Assembly: GCA_949316495.1 (NCBI GenBank) | Contig: OX439002.1 | Span: 12,642,001-12,706,000 of the forward strand | Length of the DNA: 64,000 nucleotides | Reading direction: 5' to 3' | Source of the DNA: Amphiduros pacificus | Lineage: Eukaryota > Annelida > Polychaeta > Phyllodocida > Hesionidae | Shown here: in pieces, positions 46,301 through 55,005 of the stretch | Position numbering within the stretch: the stretch's first letter is position 1 | Layout: each line of letters starts with the position of its first letter | The notes under the pieces: generated by a model | Told to the model about the DNA's origin: nothing | Database searches by the model: none | Seen by the model: only the letters and a program-made list of their open reading frames with translations | Program-made: the position numbers and the translations under genes

Positions 46301-46425
46301 CCAGTTATGAGGACTACTTTGTTTTGAACTGATGTTTTGGGTCTGCTACCCAGAATCCAGCGGATAACAAAGATGAGGATAGCAGAGATGCCAGCAGTAC
46401 TTACTACCAACCCAGCACTTGGCAT
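38566..46425 (-). CDS. DHRS7B: DHRS7B, short-chain dehydrogenase/reductase (6 coding exons, 306 aa)
   Basis: Exons on the minus strand: 46425-46278, 46134-46031, 45765-45546, 45210-45118, 39074-38922, 38768-38566; all introns are GT/AG and phases join without a break (921 nt with stop). Residues 5-24 form a membrane anchor. The Rossmann cofactor motif TGASSGLG is at 41-48, NNGG at 123-126, catalytic N148, S176, Y189 and K193 (YAASK). The tail is basic (KKRAKKR). Whole-length match to vertebrate DHRS7B (recalled human length about 325 aa) includes [27 protein letters not shown] and MDTTT. In mammals this protein (PexRAP) is a peroxisome/ER membrane enzyme that reduces acyl- or alkyl-dihydroxyacetone phosphate in ether-lipid synthesis; the same role here is inferred. 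NNGG replaces the usual NNAG. A TTTTTCAG acceptor at about 46453 suggests a non-coding first exon further upstream. The neighbour USP22 is divergent. Confidence 0.93.
38922..39074 (-). CDS. DHRS7B: DHRS7B coding exon 5
   Basis: Residues 189-239: the split Tyr codon opens [18 protein letters not shown] and continues to [10 protein letters not shown]. Acceptor TTTCAG, donor GTGAGT. Confidence 0.93.
39523..42016 (+). repeat. Dispersed repeat with internal ~360-bp tandem copies
   Basis: A copy of a family also found inverted at 51461-52455 and, diverged, at about 54340-54720. From about 39,990 a segment containing AGGTCAATGTGTCAAGG, GACATCACTAAGATTTGAAG and ATTCACTTCTGATGG recurs; its anchor motif is at 40033, 40276, 40640, 41003, 41317 and 41684. 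The end at 41952-42016 is a GACA/GACG microsatellite, then ATTTTCCCC and the inverted pair AGCTCTGC/GCAGAGCT. No coding capacity. Confidence 0.8.
42195..42375. repeat. Small inverted-repeat (foldback) element
   Basis: The 22-bp arms 42195-42216 and 42354-42375 are perfect inverted copies (they include CCTAGTGAAACAG) around a 137-bp AT-rich centre. No clear target duplication. Confidence 0.6.
42790..43320 (+). mobile_element. LINE reverse-transcriptase fragment, decayed
   Basis: Conceptual translation shows the segment before and within the start of a non-LTR reverse transcriptase: KSCELDPI, then after an in-frame TGA (about 43030) [35 protein letters not shown] and NYRDLS. This order is typical of Jockey/CR1-type LINEs (S-C-x-DP...LL..L...I...IN.SL..G..P...K.A.V.PLLKK...NYRP.S). 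The catalytic core and 3' end are missing; it runs into an ATC microsatellite. Confidence 0.72.
43325..43364. repeat. (ATC)n microsatellite
   Basis: About 13 perfect TCA/ATC triplets. Confidence 0.95.
43582..43642. repeat. GACA/GACG/GATG tetranucleotide microsatellite
   Basis: Imperfect four-base repeats followed by ACATTTTCCCC, the same tail as at 41952-41990, so it probably marks the end of a related repeat copy. Confidence 0.85.
43643..44274. repeat. Degenerate repeats in DHRS7B intron 4
   Basis: Weakly matching blocks recur here and just upstream (about 43440): GGTAAACA-AGTTG-GAGGCT, CTGAATATTACA, and CTCTTGATGTTGCAAG variants near 43680, 43810 and 44130. No gene seen. Confidence 0.5.
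44275..44598. mobile_element. TTAA-flanked MITE, piggyBac-like
   Basis: TTAACCCCTAAGGGAC at the left and its inverted form GTCCGTTAGGGGTTAA at the right enclose 316 bp. The TTAA target duplication and ends starting CCC fit piggyBac-derived non-autonomous elements. No ORF. Confidence 0.75.
44599..45117. other. Intron 4 remainder
   Basis: Non-coding sequence between the MITE and DHRS7B exon 4; nothing recognised. Confidence 0.6.
45118..45210 (-). CDS. DHRS7B: DHRS7B coding exon 4
   Basis: Residues 158-188 ([20 protein letters not shown]..), with catalytic S176. Acceptor TTTCAG, donor GTGAGT. It has no initiating ATG of its own and is found only by joining exons. Confidence 0.9.
45211..45545. 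other. DHRS7B intron 3
   Basis: 335-bp AT-rich intron; nothing else seen. Confidence 0.8.
45546..45765 (-). CDS. DHRS7B: DHRS7B coding exon 3
   Basis: Residues 85-157, containing DLSDLSS, the NNGGISYRG motif and catalytic N148 (VNYFG). Acceptor ATGCAG, donor GTAAGA. Confidence 0.93.
46031..46134 (-). CDS. DHRS7B: DHRS7B coding exon 2
   Basis: Residues 50-84 ([19 protein letters not shown]...LTH), second beta strand with the Arg-Arg that favours NADPH. Acceptor TTTGCAG, donor GTTAGT. Confidence 0.9.
46278..46425 (-). CDS. DHRS7B: DHRS7B coding exon 1
   Basis: Residues 1-49: membrane anchor and the glycine-rich NAD(P)-binding motif. Starts at the ATG ending at 46425; donor GTAAGG, phase 1. 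Confidence 0.9.
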
Positions 46426-46453
46426 ATTGACAACCTTGTCTAAGACGTGAACT

Positions 46454-46925
46454 GAAAAATGTAGTATTTTAAATTATTTTCAAGATTTTAACATAATGAA
46501 TATCAGTGAATACAAATTAAAATATTGCATTGTAAATTTTAAAACTTTACTGGGAATTTCACTGGGCATGTCAAAGCCAAAATAATATGACATGTTTTTG
46601 TATTAGCAGTATCATATTGGGCATTTGAAGTAATTTTTCTCAATATTCATACTCAAATTTACTGCTTATGGTTATTCTTTTTTTATATTTGTTTCTTATT
46701 TGTTAGGCATGAATGTACATCAGCAAATAAAGATGACCAAATAATTAAAAATAGAAATGTGAAGATTGAAAAGTAAAAGCAAAGGTGAAATTAGAGAAAG
46801 AAAAATGAATGATACCTTGAGTTTCTATACATACATCTTGAATATCTTGAATAATTGGGTACTCAAAAATGGCTCTTGATATAATTTTTGTTTTATTATC
46901 ATTTTTATTACTTTCATTTTTATTA
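46454..46925. other. Sequence upstream of DHRS7B coding exon 1
   Basis: AT-rich, no gene seen. Probably a 5' UTR intron of DHRS7B, since a splice acceptor (minus strand, TTTTTCAG) precedes the exon at about 46453. Confidence 0.5.
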
Positions 46926-47377
46926 CAGTGACCGGCAACTGTCCGAAACCGGCAGATTAAACTCAGACATTTTCAACTCGGTCAAACATCTAGCATACCT
47001 TGCTGTACTGATTGCAATTGAGCTGAATGTCAGGTCTCACACGTCACCTTGCAATTCCTGTTCCTTTCAAAACGTTAGAAGTGTTTATTTGTTTTCACGG
47101 CACGAGTGATGTTGTCACTGTCAAATGACGTCAGAAGGGGTGACGTAGCCAACTTCTCCATATAAGTCAATGGAAACTCGGACAATCTGCAGGTTTCCTG
47201 AATGCGTGAATTTCCCGATAACTCTGTACATATTGAACATGTATCAATTTTATTATACACTCATATGTAGTTAACGGTCTACTATCGATGTGAGTAGTTT
47301 TTACTCAGTTTTGAAAGATTCTGTGAAAATGAGGAGTGAAAAACATGAAAGTGTCCGGATTTGGCTGCCGGTCACTG
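46926..47377. mobile_element. TA-flanked MITE, Tc1/mariner-like
   Basis: CAGTGACCGGCA at the left and TGCCGGTCACTG at the right form 12-bp perfect inverted ends, flanked by TA on both sides (46924-46925, 47378-47379). The 452-bp body has no transposase. Confidence 0.78.
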
Positions 47378-47816
47378 TACATAATAATTACTTTCCTGCG
47401 ATGCAGTCCAATTACCCAATAAGAAAAATATTAAAAACAGTAATTCTTAACCATCAAATTCAGAATTCCAATTTAAGAACAGTATTTGACAGTATTTTTG
47501 TGTGAGACGACTGACATCAACCATTGATAAAATGTACATGTAAATGTTTTTTTTATTTCATGCATCAACGGACATTTCTTTAACAGAGCTCTTTTTAGTC
47601 TGAGTGTGGTCACTTGTCTTGACTTCAGTACTAAGTACGATTTCACTGCAACAGTTTGCATTCGACTTGAACATGCTATACAATTCGGGCTAAATTGTTA
47701 ACTGATATTCTATCTCATTCTCTAAACTTTTTAAGGCATTCTACATATGTATATATTTTGGAAAATCACCTTTTATTTCCACTGACAGGTGTCAAATACA
47801 AAGTACATGCACGAAC
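47378..47816. other. Intergenic sequence between DHRS7B and USP22
   Basis: No gene or repeat recognised. A DHRS7B 5' UTR exon and transcription start are expected in or near this interval. Confidence 0.5.
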
Positions 47817-47878
47817 GGCGGAAGCGGAAACGTAGTAGAAGGTGCGCAATAGAATCAAACGTTATGATTCTTTGCGCA
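47817..47878. promoter_or_regulatory. Putative divergent core promoter: GGAA pair and TGCGCA palindrome
   Basis: GGCGGAAGCGGAAAC at 47817-47831 has two ETS-type GGAA cores. At 47843-47878 TGCGCAATAGAATCA and TGATTCTTTGCGCA face each other across AACGTTA, a 14-bp inverted repeat with one bulged base and TGCGCA (NRF1 half-site-like) at both ends. It lies 100 bp upstream of the USP22 ATG in a locally GC-richer patch. Promoter role is inferred. Confidence 0.45.
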
Positions 47879-47940
47879 TCGCCTTTGTTTTTAGACAACT
47901 TGCAGTCAGATAACTGTGTATTTTGCGTGAAATTTTGAAG

Positions 47941-47982
47941 ATGGTTATGTGTTTGTGGAGGAGGATGGTAATGTCAGGATGA
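47941..47982 (+). other. Possible upstream ORF overlapping the USP22 start
   Basis: ATG at 47941 opens a 13-codon frame ([13 protein letters not shown]) whose TGA at 47980 overlaps the USP22 ATG at 47979 as ATGA. Real only if transcription starts upstream of 47941. Confidence 0.4.
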
Positions 47983-48098
47983 CTTACCACGGATGCCCAC
48001 ATTTGAGCGCCTTCAAGGCAAGCAAAGGGACAGAACCCTTTCGAATACTTCATCAGTACTTCGTGTCGTGCTCAACGGACGAGGCCAGAAAAAGAAAG
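47979..48098 (+). CDS. USP22: USP22 coding exon 1
   Basis: Residues 1-40, [13 protein letters not shown] to EARKRK, first zinc ligands. Donor GTGAGG, phase 0. Confidence 0.9.
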
Positions 48099-51000
48099 GT
48101 GAGGCATGGCCCCAACAACTGTCACGGCCTGTCATTGTACAAAATCGCAAAATAACACAATGTAGCCTGACAGATTAATGAACAAAGATTTTGTGAACAC
48201 TCAAAATAATGCTTGGCTATTTTCATGGCCCAAAATGCGTAACATACGCGACAAACACGAATTTGACAAGTGGACAGTTGAACCGGTTGTCAAATGGAAC
48301 AATGTGATTGAAATCTTGCAGACAATAAAAAGCATGCTAAAATTATGACTCATCCAATGGCAGTGGATCACACAGATGACAAACATATTTCATTAGATTC
48401 ATATCAGATCGTGTGCATATTTACACGTATGCAGATTGCAAAGTGAAAGTGAATTAAATTGCACAATTGATATCGTTCAATACTATTGCACTGGTGGCAC
48501 TGGTGGTACTGATGGGCTGATCACTGATACTACATATAGACTATAGTTGAGCTCTGTAGTCTGTATTTTGGTTCAACTGTACTCATTTTCTTTCTTATTT
48601 TCAGTTTACGTGTATTGATTGTCTGACTCATGTCCTTTTTTTCTGAAACACAGTGGAGCTTTTCATCGATTTTATAATATTTTCAGCAGACTAATCATAT
48701 TGTAATGATAACAGTTTTAATATTCTTTCAGTACAAGTGGCCTGATATTCAATATCAGGTCACTTCTTCACTTTCCTTGCTACACAGTACTTGATCCTCA
48801 CAATGTTCATGCATGTACAATGTGCAATATGCCATGCATTACAAAGACATTTCTCTTACCACCTATGCAGGATTGGCTGCAATATGACACCATTATAATG
48901 ACATTATATATTCTCTAATTAGATAATTTACTGCCACTGTAAATGTAGAGAAGTGCAGCATTGATTTTGTATGCAAACAATCATCCTGCAGACAAGTTTA
49001 TATACTAATTTTAGAAATGTTAATCTCTTTGATTGATGGTCATCTGCCACATGATCAGAAAATTCAAATTTATAACAATTTACAATTTAAATATGGTCTG
49101 GCAAATTTTGGCCACTTTGATTTAAAATTATTGGCATCTTCTCATATGGAAATGAAACATCCTCTTTATGCTTATGTATGGTATTGTGATGAATCTTCAA
49201 ATATATAAATTTCAGTGATAAATGTATAGAACTAATAAAGAAGAAATAAGTTTAAAAAAAAACTGCATGTAAATCTCCAGTTATATGAAAAAATATATAA
49301 AGTACTTTGTAATACTGCTTTATTTATTAGGCTCGATCCTGTTTGTGCTACACATGCCACGAGTATGGACCCCGTCTACACTCGTGTTTGTCCTGCATTT
49401 TCTTTGGCTGTTATGGTGCTAAACATATCCATGAACATGCAAAGACAAGGAAACACAATCTGGGTAAGATAACAAAAAATAGAATTTTTTCAAAAGTATT
49501 AAAAATTTCATTTTAGCACATTTTTCATAATTAATATAGATACCTCCAAAGCATGTGAATGATTCTGACAAAATCCTCTTCTCATTACAGCGGTAGACTT
49601 ATCATATGGTGCTGTATTTTGCTTCGCATGTGGAGATTATGTATATGACAAAGAGTTTGAGATAATAGCTGTGTATCAACAAGAGCAGAGCAACTGTTCA
49701 CTAGGTAAGTCCATAAAAGTTGAATTATTTTTTTTTTAAGAATATTGAATTAATCTGTGTTAACAAAACTCACGACTTTCAATTGTGTTAAAAATTATCA
49801 GGTCATCAGAATCTTTATTGCACACAAAAAAAAATTGTTCTAATATGACATGCTAAGAAACATTTGTAACAGTGTGTTTCAAATGATGATATTTTAAAGT
49901 GACCATTCTATGATTTGTTACTTAAAAGAAAAGTTTTTTCATGATCTTTCCTGGCCTATTCTTAATTATATTGACATTTTATGTTCTTGCCACCCACTAT
50001 TAATAGTATTTTTTGTTTATAAAGTAGGATTGAAGAATAGGTTCAGTCCATGGGATCCTTCAGAAGAAGACATTGAACTTCTGTTGAAGAATCCAAAGAG
50101 GAGAAAGGTGTCTGGCAGTTCAACTATAGGTAAATTACTCGGTTATTGCTCCATAGATTAGAATAAAAAATGTTCCTTCATTTATGCAAAGGATAAACCT
50201 TTTAATCTATCTTGATTTTCACAAGTGAACTCATTTTGAATATTTTGTATGCAGGTCTCCGAGGATTAATCAACTTAGGGAATACATGTTTTATGAACTG
50301 TATAGTACAAGCATTGACACACACCCCAATGTTGCGAGATTACTTCCTCTCAGATCGCCATGTCTGCCAAATGCTCAATGATTCCCAGCAGTGCCTCGTG
50401 TGTGAAATGGCAAGGCTCTTCCAAGAGGTACCTTTTTTCTGAAAATATCATATAATGTGAAAATAGACAGTTTTCCATTTAATTGTTAATTTATAAAAGA
50501 AAATCTTGAAGATATCTCATTGCTCTTATGACATATTTTATAACTTGATACCATATTTGTGATTAGAAAATGTATTGAACATTTCCAGATAAATACAAAA
50601 ATAGGTATTTATTTTAGGTAAAATATATGATGAGTTATAAAATAAAGATATAGTATCTATGAAAATGCAAGCATATGAGTGTCAAGTATGATTCTGGGTT
50701 ATGTTTGTAGTTCTATTCTGGGGCACGCACCCCTCACACACCTTACAGGTTGCTCCACCTGGTGTGGACTCACGCTCGACACTTGGCTGGTTATGAGCAG
50801 CAGGATGCTCATGAATTTCTCATCGCTGCTCTTGATGTGCTGCATAGACATTGTAAAGGTAATGAAATACAAAATATTTCTTGTAGATACAAATAGATGC
50901 ACCTATTTTTCTATCAACGTGTAGTCTGATAAAAAATAATTGTTTTAGACATTTTGCCAAAGATTCCTCTGCAGTTTAGTTAATTATAGTGAAGGACAAC

Positions 51001-54000
51001 TTTTCTCATCATCTTTTTGCAGAATTTAATATGAAAGTTATGAGATGAACAATGCTCAAAATGATGTACCCAATCAAAATTATTGCATTTTAAATCTTAC
51101 TGAAGTGAAATAAAGAAAATGTATGGAATTTTCAGGGACGAATGGCACTTCAAGTTCAAACCCTCACCACTGCAACTGTATCATAGACCAGATCTTCACA
51201 GGAGGATTACAATCTGATGTCACTTGCCAGGAGTGCGAGTAAGTTATGATTAGAGCTTTGCAGCCCAAATGTTAAGTTATTGTGTGTAATATGAAGCCCA
51301 TGCACTTAGCTTTGCACTGAAACAACATTATAAGGTAAAATGTTCCAGATAACACAATGTTCTGAATAAAATTGTCCATTACAAAGTTTTGCACAATTTT
51401 GCACAATTGTGAATGGGCCTGTTTTTCTTTTACTCAGCTTTTTTATGAAAGAAACATCAGGCTTTTTAGCTTTAGGGGTGGGGAAAAATGTCTGGCCGTC
51501 TGTTTGTCAAAATTTCTATAAAAATCTTCTTCTCTAAAACTAACAGTAATATATGTTTCATATTTTATATAGAGGTAGATATAGAGGTGAAGATTCAGAT
51601 TCCTTCAAATCTTAGTGATTTCACCATCAACCTTAGTGCAGTGACCTTGAGGTCACAATTTTTGTACGGATCATATCTCTGTAACCACTTATAAGAAATG
51701 TCTTAGGTCATAGCTGTGCCTCATCATTCTTTCTTAGTCATGTGACCTTTGACCTTGACACATTGACCTTGAATTCAAAATTTGTGTGCATGCAAAATCT
51801 CAACCATTAAAAGTGAATAAACATATATCAATGGCCTTAGAGCTATGCTTATCATTGCTTTTTTGTAATGTTTTTGAACATTTCTTCCTAAATGATCATT
51901 TAAATCCTTTTCAAGAGCAGACTTGAGCAGATGATAATTTTGATCAATCAAAATGCATGTTACATATCAAATTTGGCCCCAACTAGTTATCTTGATTCTC
52001 GTTGGCTATGTTATTCAAAATGGCAGCCTCCTTGACAACTTAGTGATAGCTATTACATTTTTGAAAAAATCATAACAAAATGGAAAATGAACTGAGCCTA
52101 ATGGAAAATAGATAGAGTTAGACCTCTGAAAATACAACATCTTGCCTACTTAAACCTAAAGGAGAAGATCTCATGAACGATGAACTGAGATAATAAATAT
52201 TGGGCATGGCTTAAAACCACAAGATGAAGTTGTTTATTTTGTCCCTGCATCCATTGACCTTAATGCAGTGACTTTAAGGTCACAAATTTTGTGCATGAAA
52301 TATTGCATTGATAGCAAGATAATGATTTACAAGATATTAATGAATATGTCATCAAAACTGAATATAACCTGGTTGCTTGTTGCACTTTATCTCAGTTCAT
52401 GTGTTTTCATTCAAGCCACCGGAGCTATCAACCCATGGGGCTATGTTTTCTTTTAAACATGCAAGTTTCTCAGTAATCAGCAGTGAGGAAATTATAATTT
52501 TGATAAAACAAATTCATGGTTATATATGGACATGAAGAAATTTTGAATATTTCTAGGTATGTGTCAACCACAATTGATCCATTTTGGGACATCTCTCTGG
52601 ACCTTGGCCCACCAGATGGTAAGTCCTATTTTATTAATAAGTTTTAAGAAACTCTTAACATTGTAGAAATTCACAATTAAAGTATCTTTTCTACGTTTCA
52701 ATAAATCATTGTGAATATTTTACTTAGAAAACAACAGATATTTTCTTGTTTTAGTATAGAGAAGAAATATTGATGTTATGTTTGGCTACTTTTCTAAAAA
52801 AATAACATTTACAAAAAGGCTATCAATCATATTACTCAAATACATTAATTCATCATGTTAACTGAATTGTCCTTTGCAGATTTTTCGAACGGTTTAGATA
52901 CAATGGATGAACCTACCTCATTAACAAGCTGTTTGAAAAGGTTGGTTTTGTTTCTGTACATTCAAATTAATTGAAATGTATATTCATTTACTGGATGACA
53001 GATGACTGAGTAATTTACAAGTGAAAAAATGGAATGATTTTAATGTGTATCAGAAGGAGGAAGATTTTAAAAAGATGCCTGTTCTCACTGCTTACGTTTC
53101 AACATTTGTTTTCCACCAGGTGTCTCTTGTGTCAAGTATAGTGCATGCATTCAGGGATAAGTTAAAAAGACAGTTATGGATGTTCTAAGAACTGATTGAA
53201 ATTAATTCACACATTTTTCACTAATTTTACTGTAAGGAGCCATGTTTGCATGTCTACAAAATTTCTCAAACAGATTTTTAACACCCCCAGATGACAGCAT
53301 GGCCCATTCGAGTAGTGAGAATTTAGTAAAGAATTTATAAATGTGAAAATGATACTTGATATTGAGTTGTGTGTTATTTTGGTCCAGGTTTACTCAGCCT
53401 GAGCACCTGGGCAGCTCTGCCAAGATCAAATGTAACAACTGTAAAAACTACCAGGAGTCCACTAAACAGCTTACCATGAAGAAACTGCCACTTGTAGCCT
53501 GCTTCCATTTAAAGGTATAACTCAATTATATTCAATTCTATGTCATCAATACAAAGATTTTTATGAGCACTGTGGTCAATTTGTACACAGATTGTCTTCG
53601 AGATATTGTCTAAAATTGATTTCTTTTCCACCATCTTGCAGAGATTTGAGCATTCCACTGGGTACCACAAAAAGATCTCGAAGTATGTATCATTTCCAGA
53701 TGAGCTCGACATGACTCCCTTTATGTCCTCATCTCGAAGCCACAACAATGGCTACAGCCAGCAAGTCGTCCAGGAGATGGCTACCAGTCTTTCAACTCAA
53801 AATAAGTAAGAGCATTTTGTTCCCAGAAACTTTTGTTCTCCCTGATCAAAGAAATATATATATATAAAATGGTGTGGTTTTTGTATATAAAGTGGTATAT
53901 ATGTATATAAAATGGTATGGTTTTAGTTGTATGTGTTGCTTTTCAGGTATTCTCTGTATGCTGTGGTGAACCATCGAGGTACAGCAGACTCTGGACACTA

Positions 54001-55005
54001 CACATGCTACATTCGTCAGCACAAGAATTACTGGTTTAGGTGTGAGGACCACATCCTTAAGCAGGCCAGCCTAGAGGATGTACTCAAAAGTGAAGGGTTA
54101 GTCATATTTAATATGGATTTGATATTTCAAGAACACATATAGATTAAACCATTGTTTTAAAGAATCTTGATTGAGATCCTAAGAAAAATGATATCTGAGT
54201 TTTTAAAAAAGTTCATACTACCCATGTTTATCTTTCATGATCTCTGTAAATCGTGCAACTTCTATGTCTCATTTCAATTTATTTTATTACTCTATGTTAA
54301 TCTTCAATAATTTTGTATGTAGATATTTTTCATACACAAAATTATAGGTGCAATGGTCAATACCTTTAATAGACAAGATGTGTTTTCCAGGGACCAATTT
54401 TATCTATTTACCACCAGGCTCCATTTTTTTTTCAATTTTTAAATGATTGTTTCAAATATTTAATGGCTCTCACTGAATTTTGAATAACATTACAAATATC
54501 AGCCAGTGAGAATTGAGATGGCAATGAAATCCAATAGGTAACATGTATTTGGATTGGCCGAAATTATCTTCTGCTCAAGTCTGCTTTGGGAAAGGAAAAA
54601 AATCAATTATGATGCAATTTGCAGGCATTTCCAGATAATGTTCACAAACATTACAAAACAAAACTTGTCAGCACAGCTCTAAGGCTGTTGGCATGTTTTA
54701 TGCCCTGGCCTTTTCAAAGGGCATACTACTAGGCCAGCAGTAAATGATTTCTGCTATCATCTGCATTTTCTGATCACGTGGCTTGCATAGAAATGGCACA
54801 TGGTTTACATAGAAATCACACATAATTTGCAGAATTATGAAAGTATGGGTTAAAGCAGATTTGTTGTCAAATGTTTTTTGCTAGTAAATATTGTAATACA
54901 GCGATGACCAATACTTTCCAATTTGCATGTAATTTGAATCCAGATCTTTTCTTTTATTGCAGGTATTTATTGTTTTATCACAAGCAAATTCTGGAATATG
55001 AATGA
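47979..55005 (+). CDS. USP22: USP22, SAGA ubiquitin-specific protease (13 coding exons, 499 aa)
   Basis: Exons: 47979-48098, 49331-49463, 49591-49704, 50028-50129, 50255-50427, 50711-50858, 51136-51238, 52557-52618, 52880-52940, 53388-53514, 53642-53805, 53947-54096, 54963-55005; all GT/AG, phases join (1500 nt with stop). Residues 6-106 are a ZnF-UBP domain (C6-P-H8, C46-x2-C49, C59-x2-C62, HIHEH, C95-x2-C98). The C19 peptidase domain runs 157-495: Cys box [13 protein letters not shown] with nucleophile C168, His box SGHYT with H453, acid D470, plus Cys pairs of the inner zinc site (HCNC, CQEC, KCNNC). In animals USP22 sits in the SAGA deubiquitinase module with ATXN7, ATXN7L3 and ENY2 and removes ubiquitin from H2B. 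The start is the first in-frame ATG after a TGA at 47928; the N terminus is about 17 residues shorter than human by Cys-box position (C168 versus C185, recalled). End [14 protein letters not shown] matches vertebrates almost exactly. Confidence 0.95.
48099..49330. other. USP22 intron 1
   Basis: 1.23-kb intron; nothing recognised. Confidence 0.8.
49331..49463 (+). CDS. USP22: USP22 coding exon 2
   Basis: Residues 41-84, core of the ZnF-UBP domain ([27 protein letters not shown]). Acceptor TTATTAG, donor GTAAGA. Confidence 0.93.
49591..49704 (+). CDS. USP22: USP22 coding exon 3
   Basis: Residues 85-122 ([20 protein letters not shown]..), last zinc ligands. Acceptor ATTACAG, donor GTAAGT. Confidence 0.92.
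50028..50129 (+). CDS. USP22: USP22 coding exon 4
   Basis: Residues 123-156, linker with [19 protein letters not shown]. Acceptor AAAGTAG, donor GTAAAT. Confidence 0.9.
50255..50427 (+). CDS. USP22: USP22 coding exon 5
   Basis: Residues 157-214, the Cys box with C168 and [12 protein letters not shown]. Acceptor TGCAG, donor GTACCT. Confidence 0.95.
50711..50858 (+). CDS. USP22: USP22 coding exon 6
   Basis: Residues 215-263 ([19 protein letters not shown].., [15 protein letters not shown]). QQDAHEF is the USP QQD box. Acceptor TTTGTAG, donor GTAATG. Confidence 0.95.
51136..51238 (+). CDS. USP22: USP22 coding exon 7
   Basis: Residues 264-297 with [20 protein letters not shown], zinc-site cysteines. 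Acceptor TTTTCAG, donor GTAAGT. Confidence 0.95.
51461..52455 (-). repeat. Inverted copy of the dispersed repeat in USP22 intron 7
   Basis: Reverse complement of the family at 39523-42016: it starts with the reversed GCTAAA/TTTTCCCC tail, holds one tandem segment (reversed DR1 at 51743-51755) and ends with the reversed ATGGGTTGATAGCTC block near 52440. Confidence 0.8.
52557..52618 (+). CDS. USP22: USP22 coding exon 8
   Basis: Residues 298-318, [21 protein letters not shown] 62-nt exon; acceptor TTTCTAG, donor GTAAGT. Confidence 0.92.
52880..52940 (+). CDS. USP22: USP22 coding exon 9
   Basis: Residues 319-338 ([20 protein letters not shown]), the least conserved part and shorter than in human. 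Acceptor TTTGCAG; the donor GTTGGT is weak. Confidence 0.88.
52941..53387. other. USP22 intron 9
   Basis: 447-bp intron; nothing recognised. Confidence 0.75.
53388..53514 (+). CDS. USP22: USP22 coding exon 10
   Basis: Residues 339-381 ([19 protein letters not shown].., [12 protein letters not shown]). Acceptor GGTCCAG, donor GTATAA. Confidence 0.94.
53642..53805 (+). CDS. USP22: USP22 coding exon 11
   Basis: Residues 382-435 ([19 protein letters not shown].., [10 protein letters not shown]). Acceptor CTTGCAG, donor GTAAGA. Confidence 0.94.
53853..53927. repeat. AT-rich short tandem repeat in USP22 intron 11
   Basis: TATATAAA-TGGT and TGGTTTT variants recur three times just upstream of the exon 12 polypyrimidine tract. 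Confidence 0.6.
53947..54096 (+). CDS. USP22: USP22 coding exon 12
   Basis: Residues 436-485 with the His box ([21 protein letters not shown]453) and D470. Acceptor TTTTCAG, donor GTTAGT. Confidence 0.95.
54340..54720 (+). repeat. Diverged copy of the dispersed repeat in USP22 intron 12
   Basis: Aligns by eye to 39760-39960: TTTTGAATAACAT, GAGAATTGAGAT, GGTAACATGTATTTGGATTGG, TCTGCTCAAGTCTGCT and ACAAACATTACAAAA occur in the same order with many changes. Older than the other two copies. Confidence 0.6.
54963..55005 (+). CDS. USP22: USP22 coding exon 13 and stop
   Basis: Residues 486-499, [14 protein letters not shown] then TGA. Acceptor TATTGCAG. Found by joining to exon 12. Confidence 0.94.
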
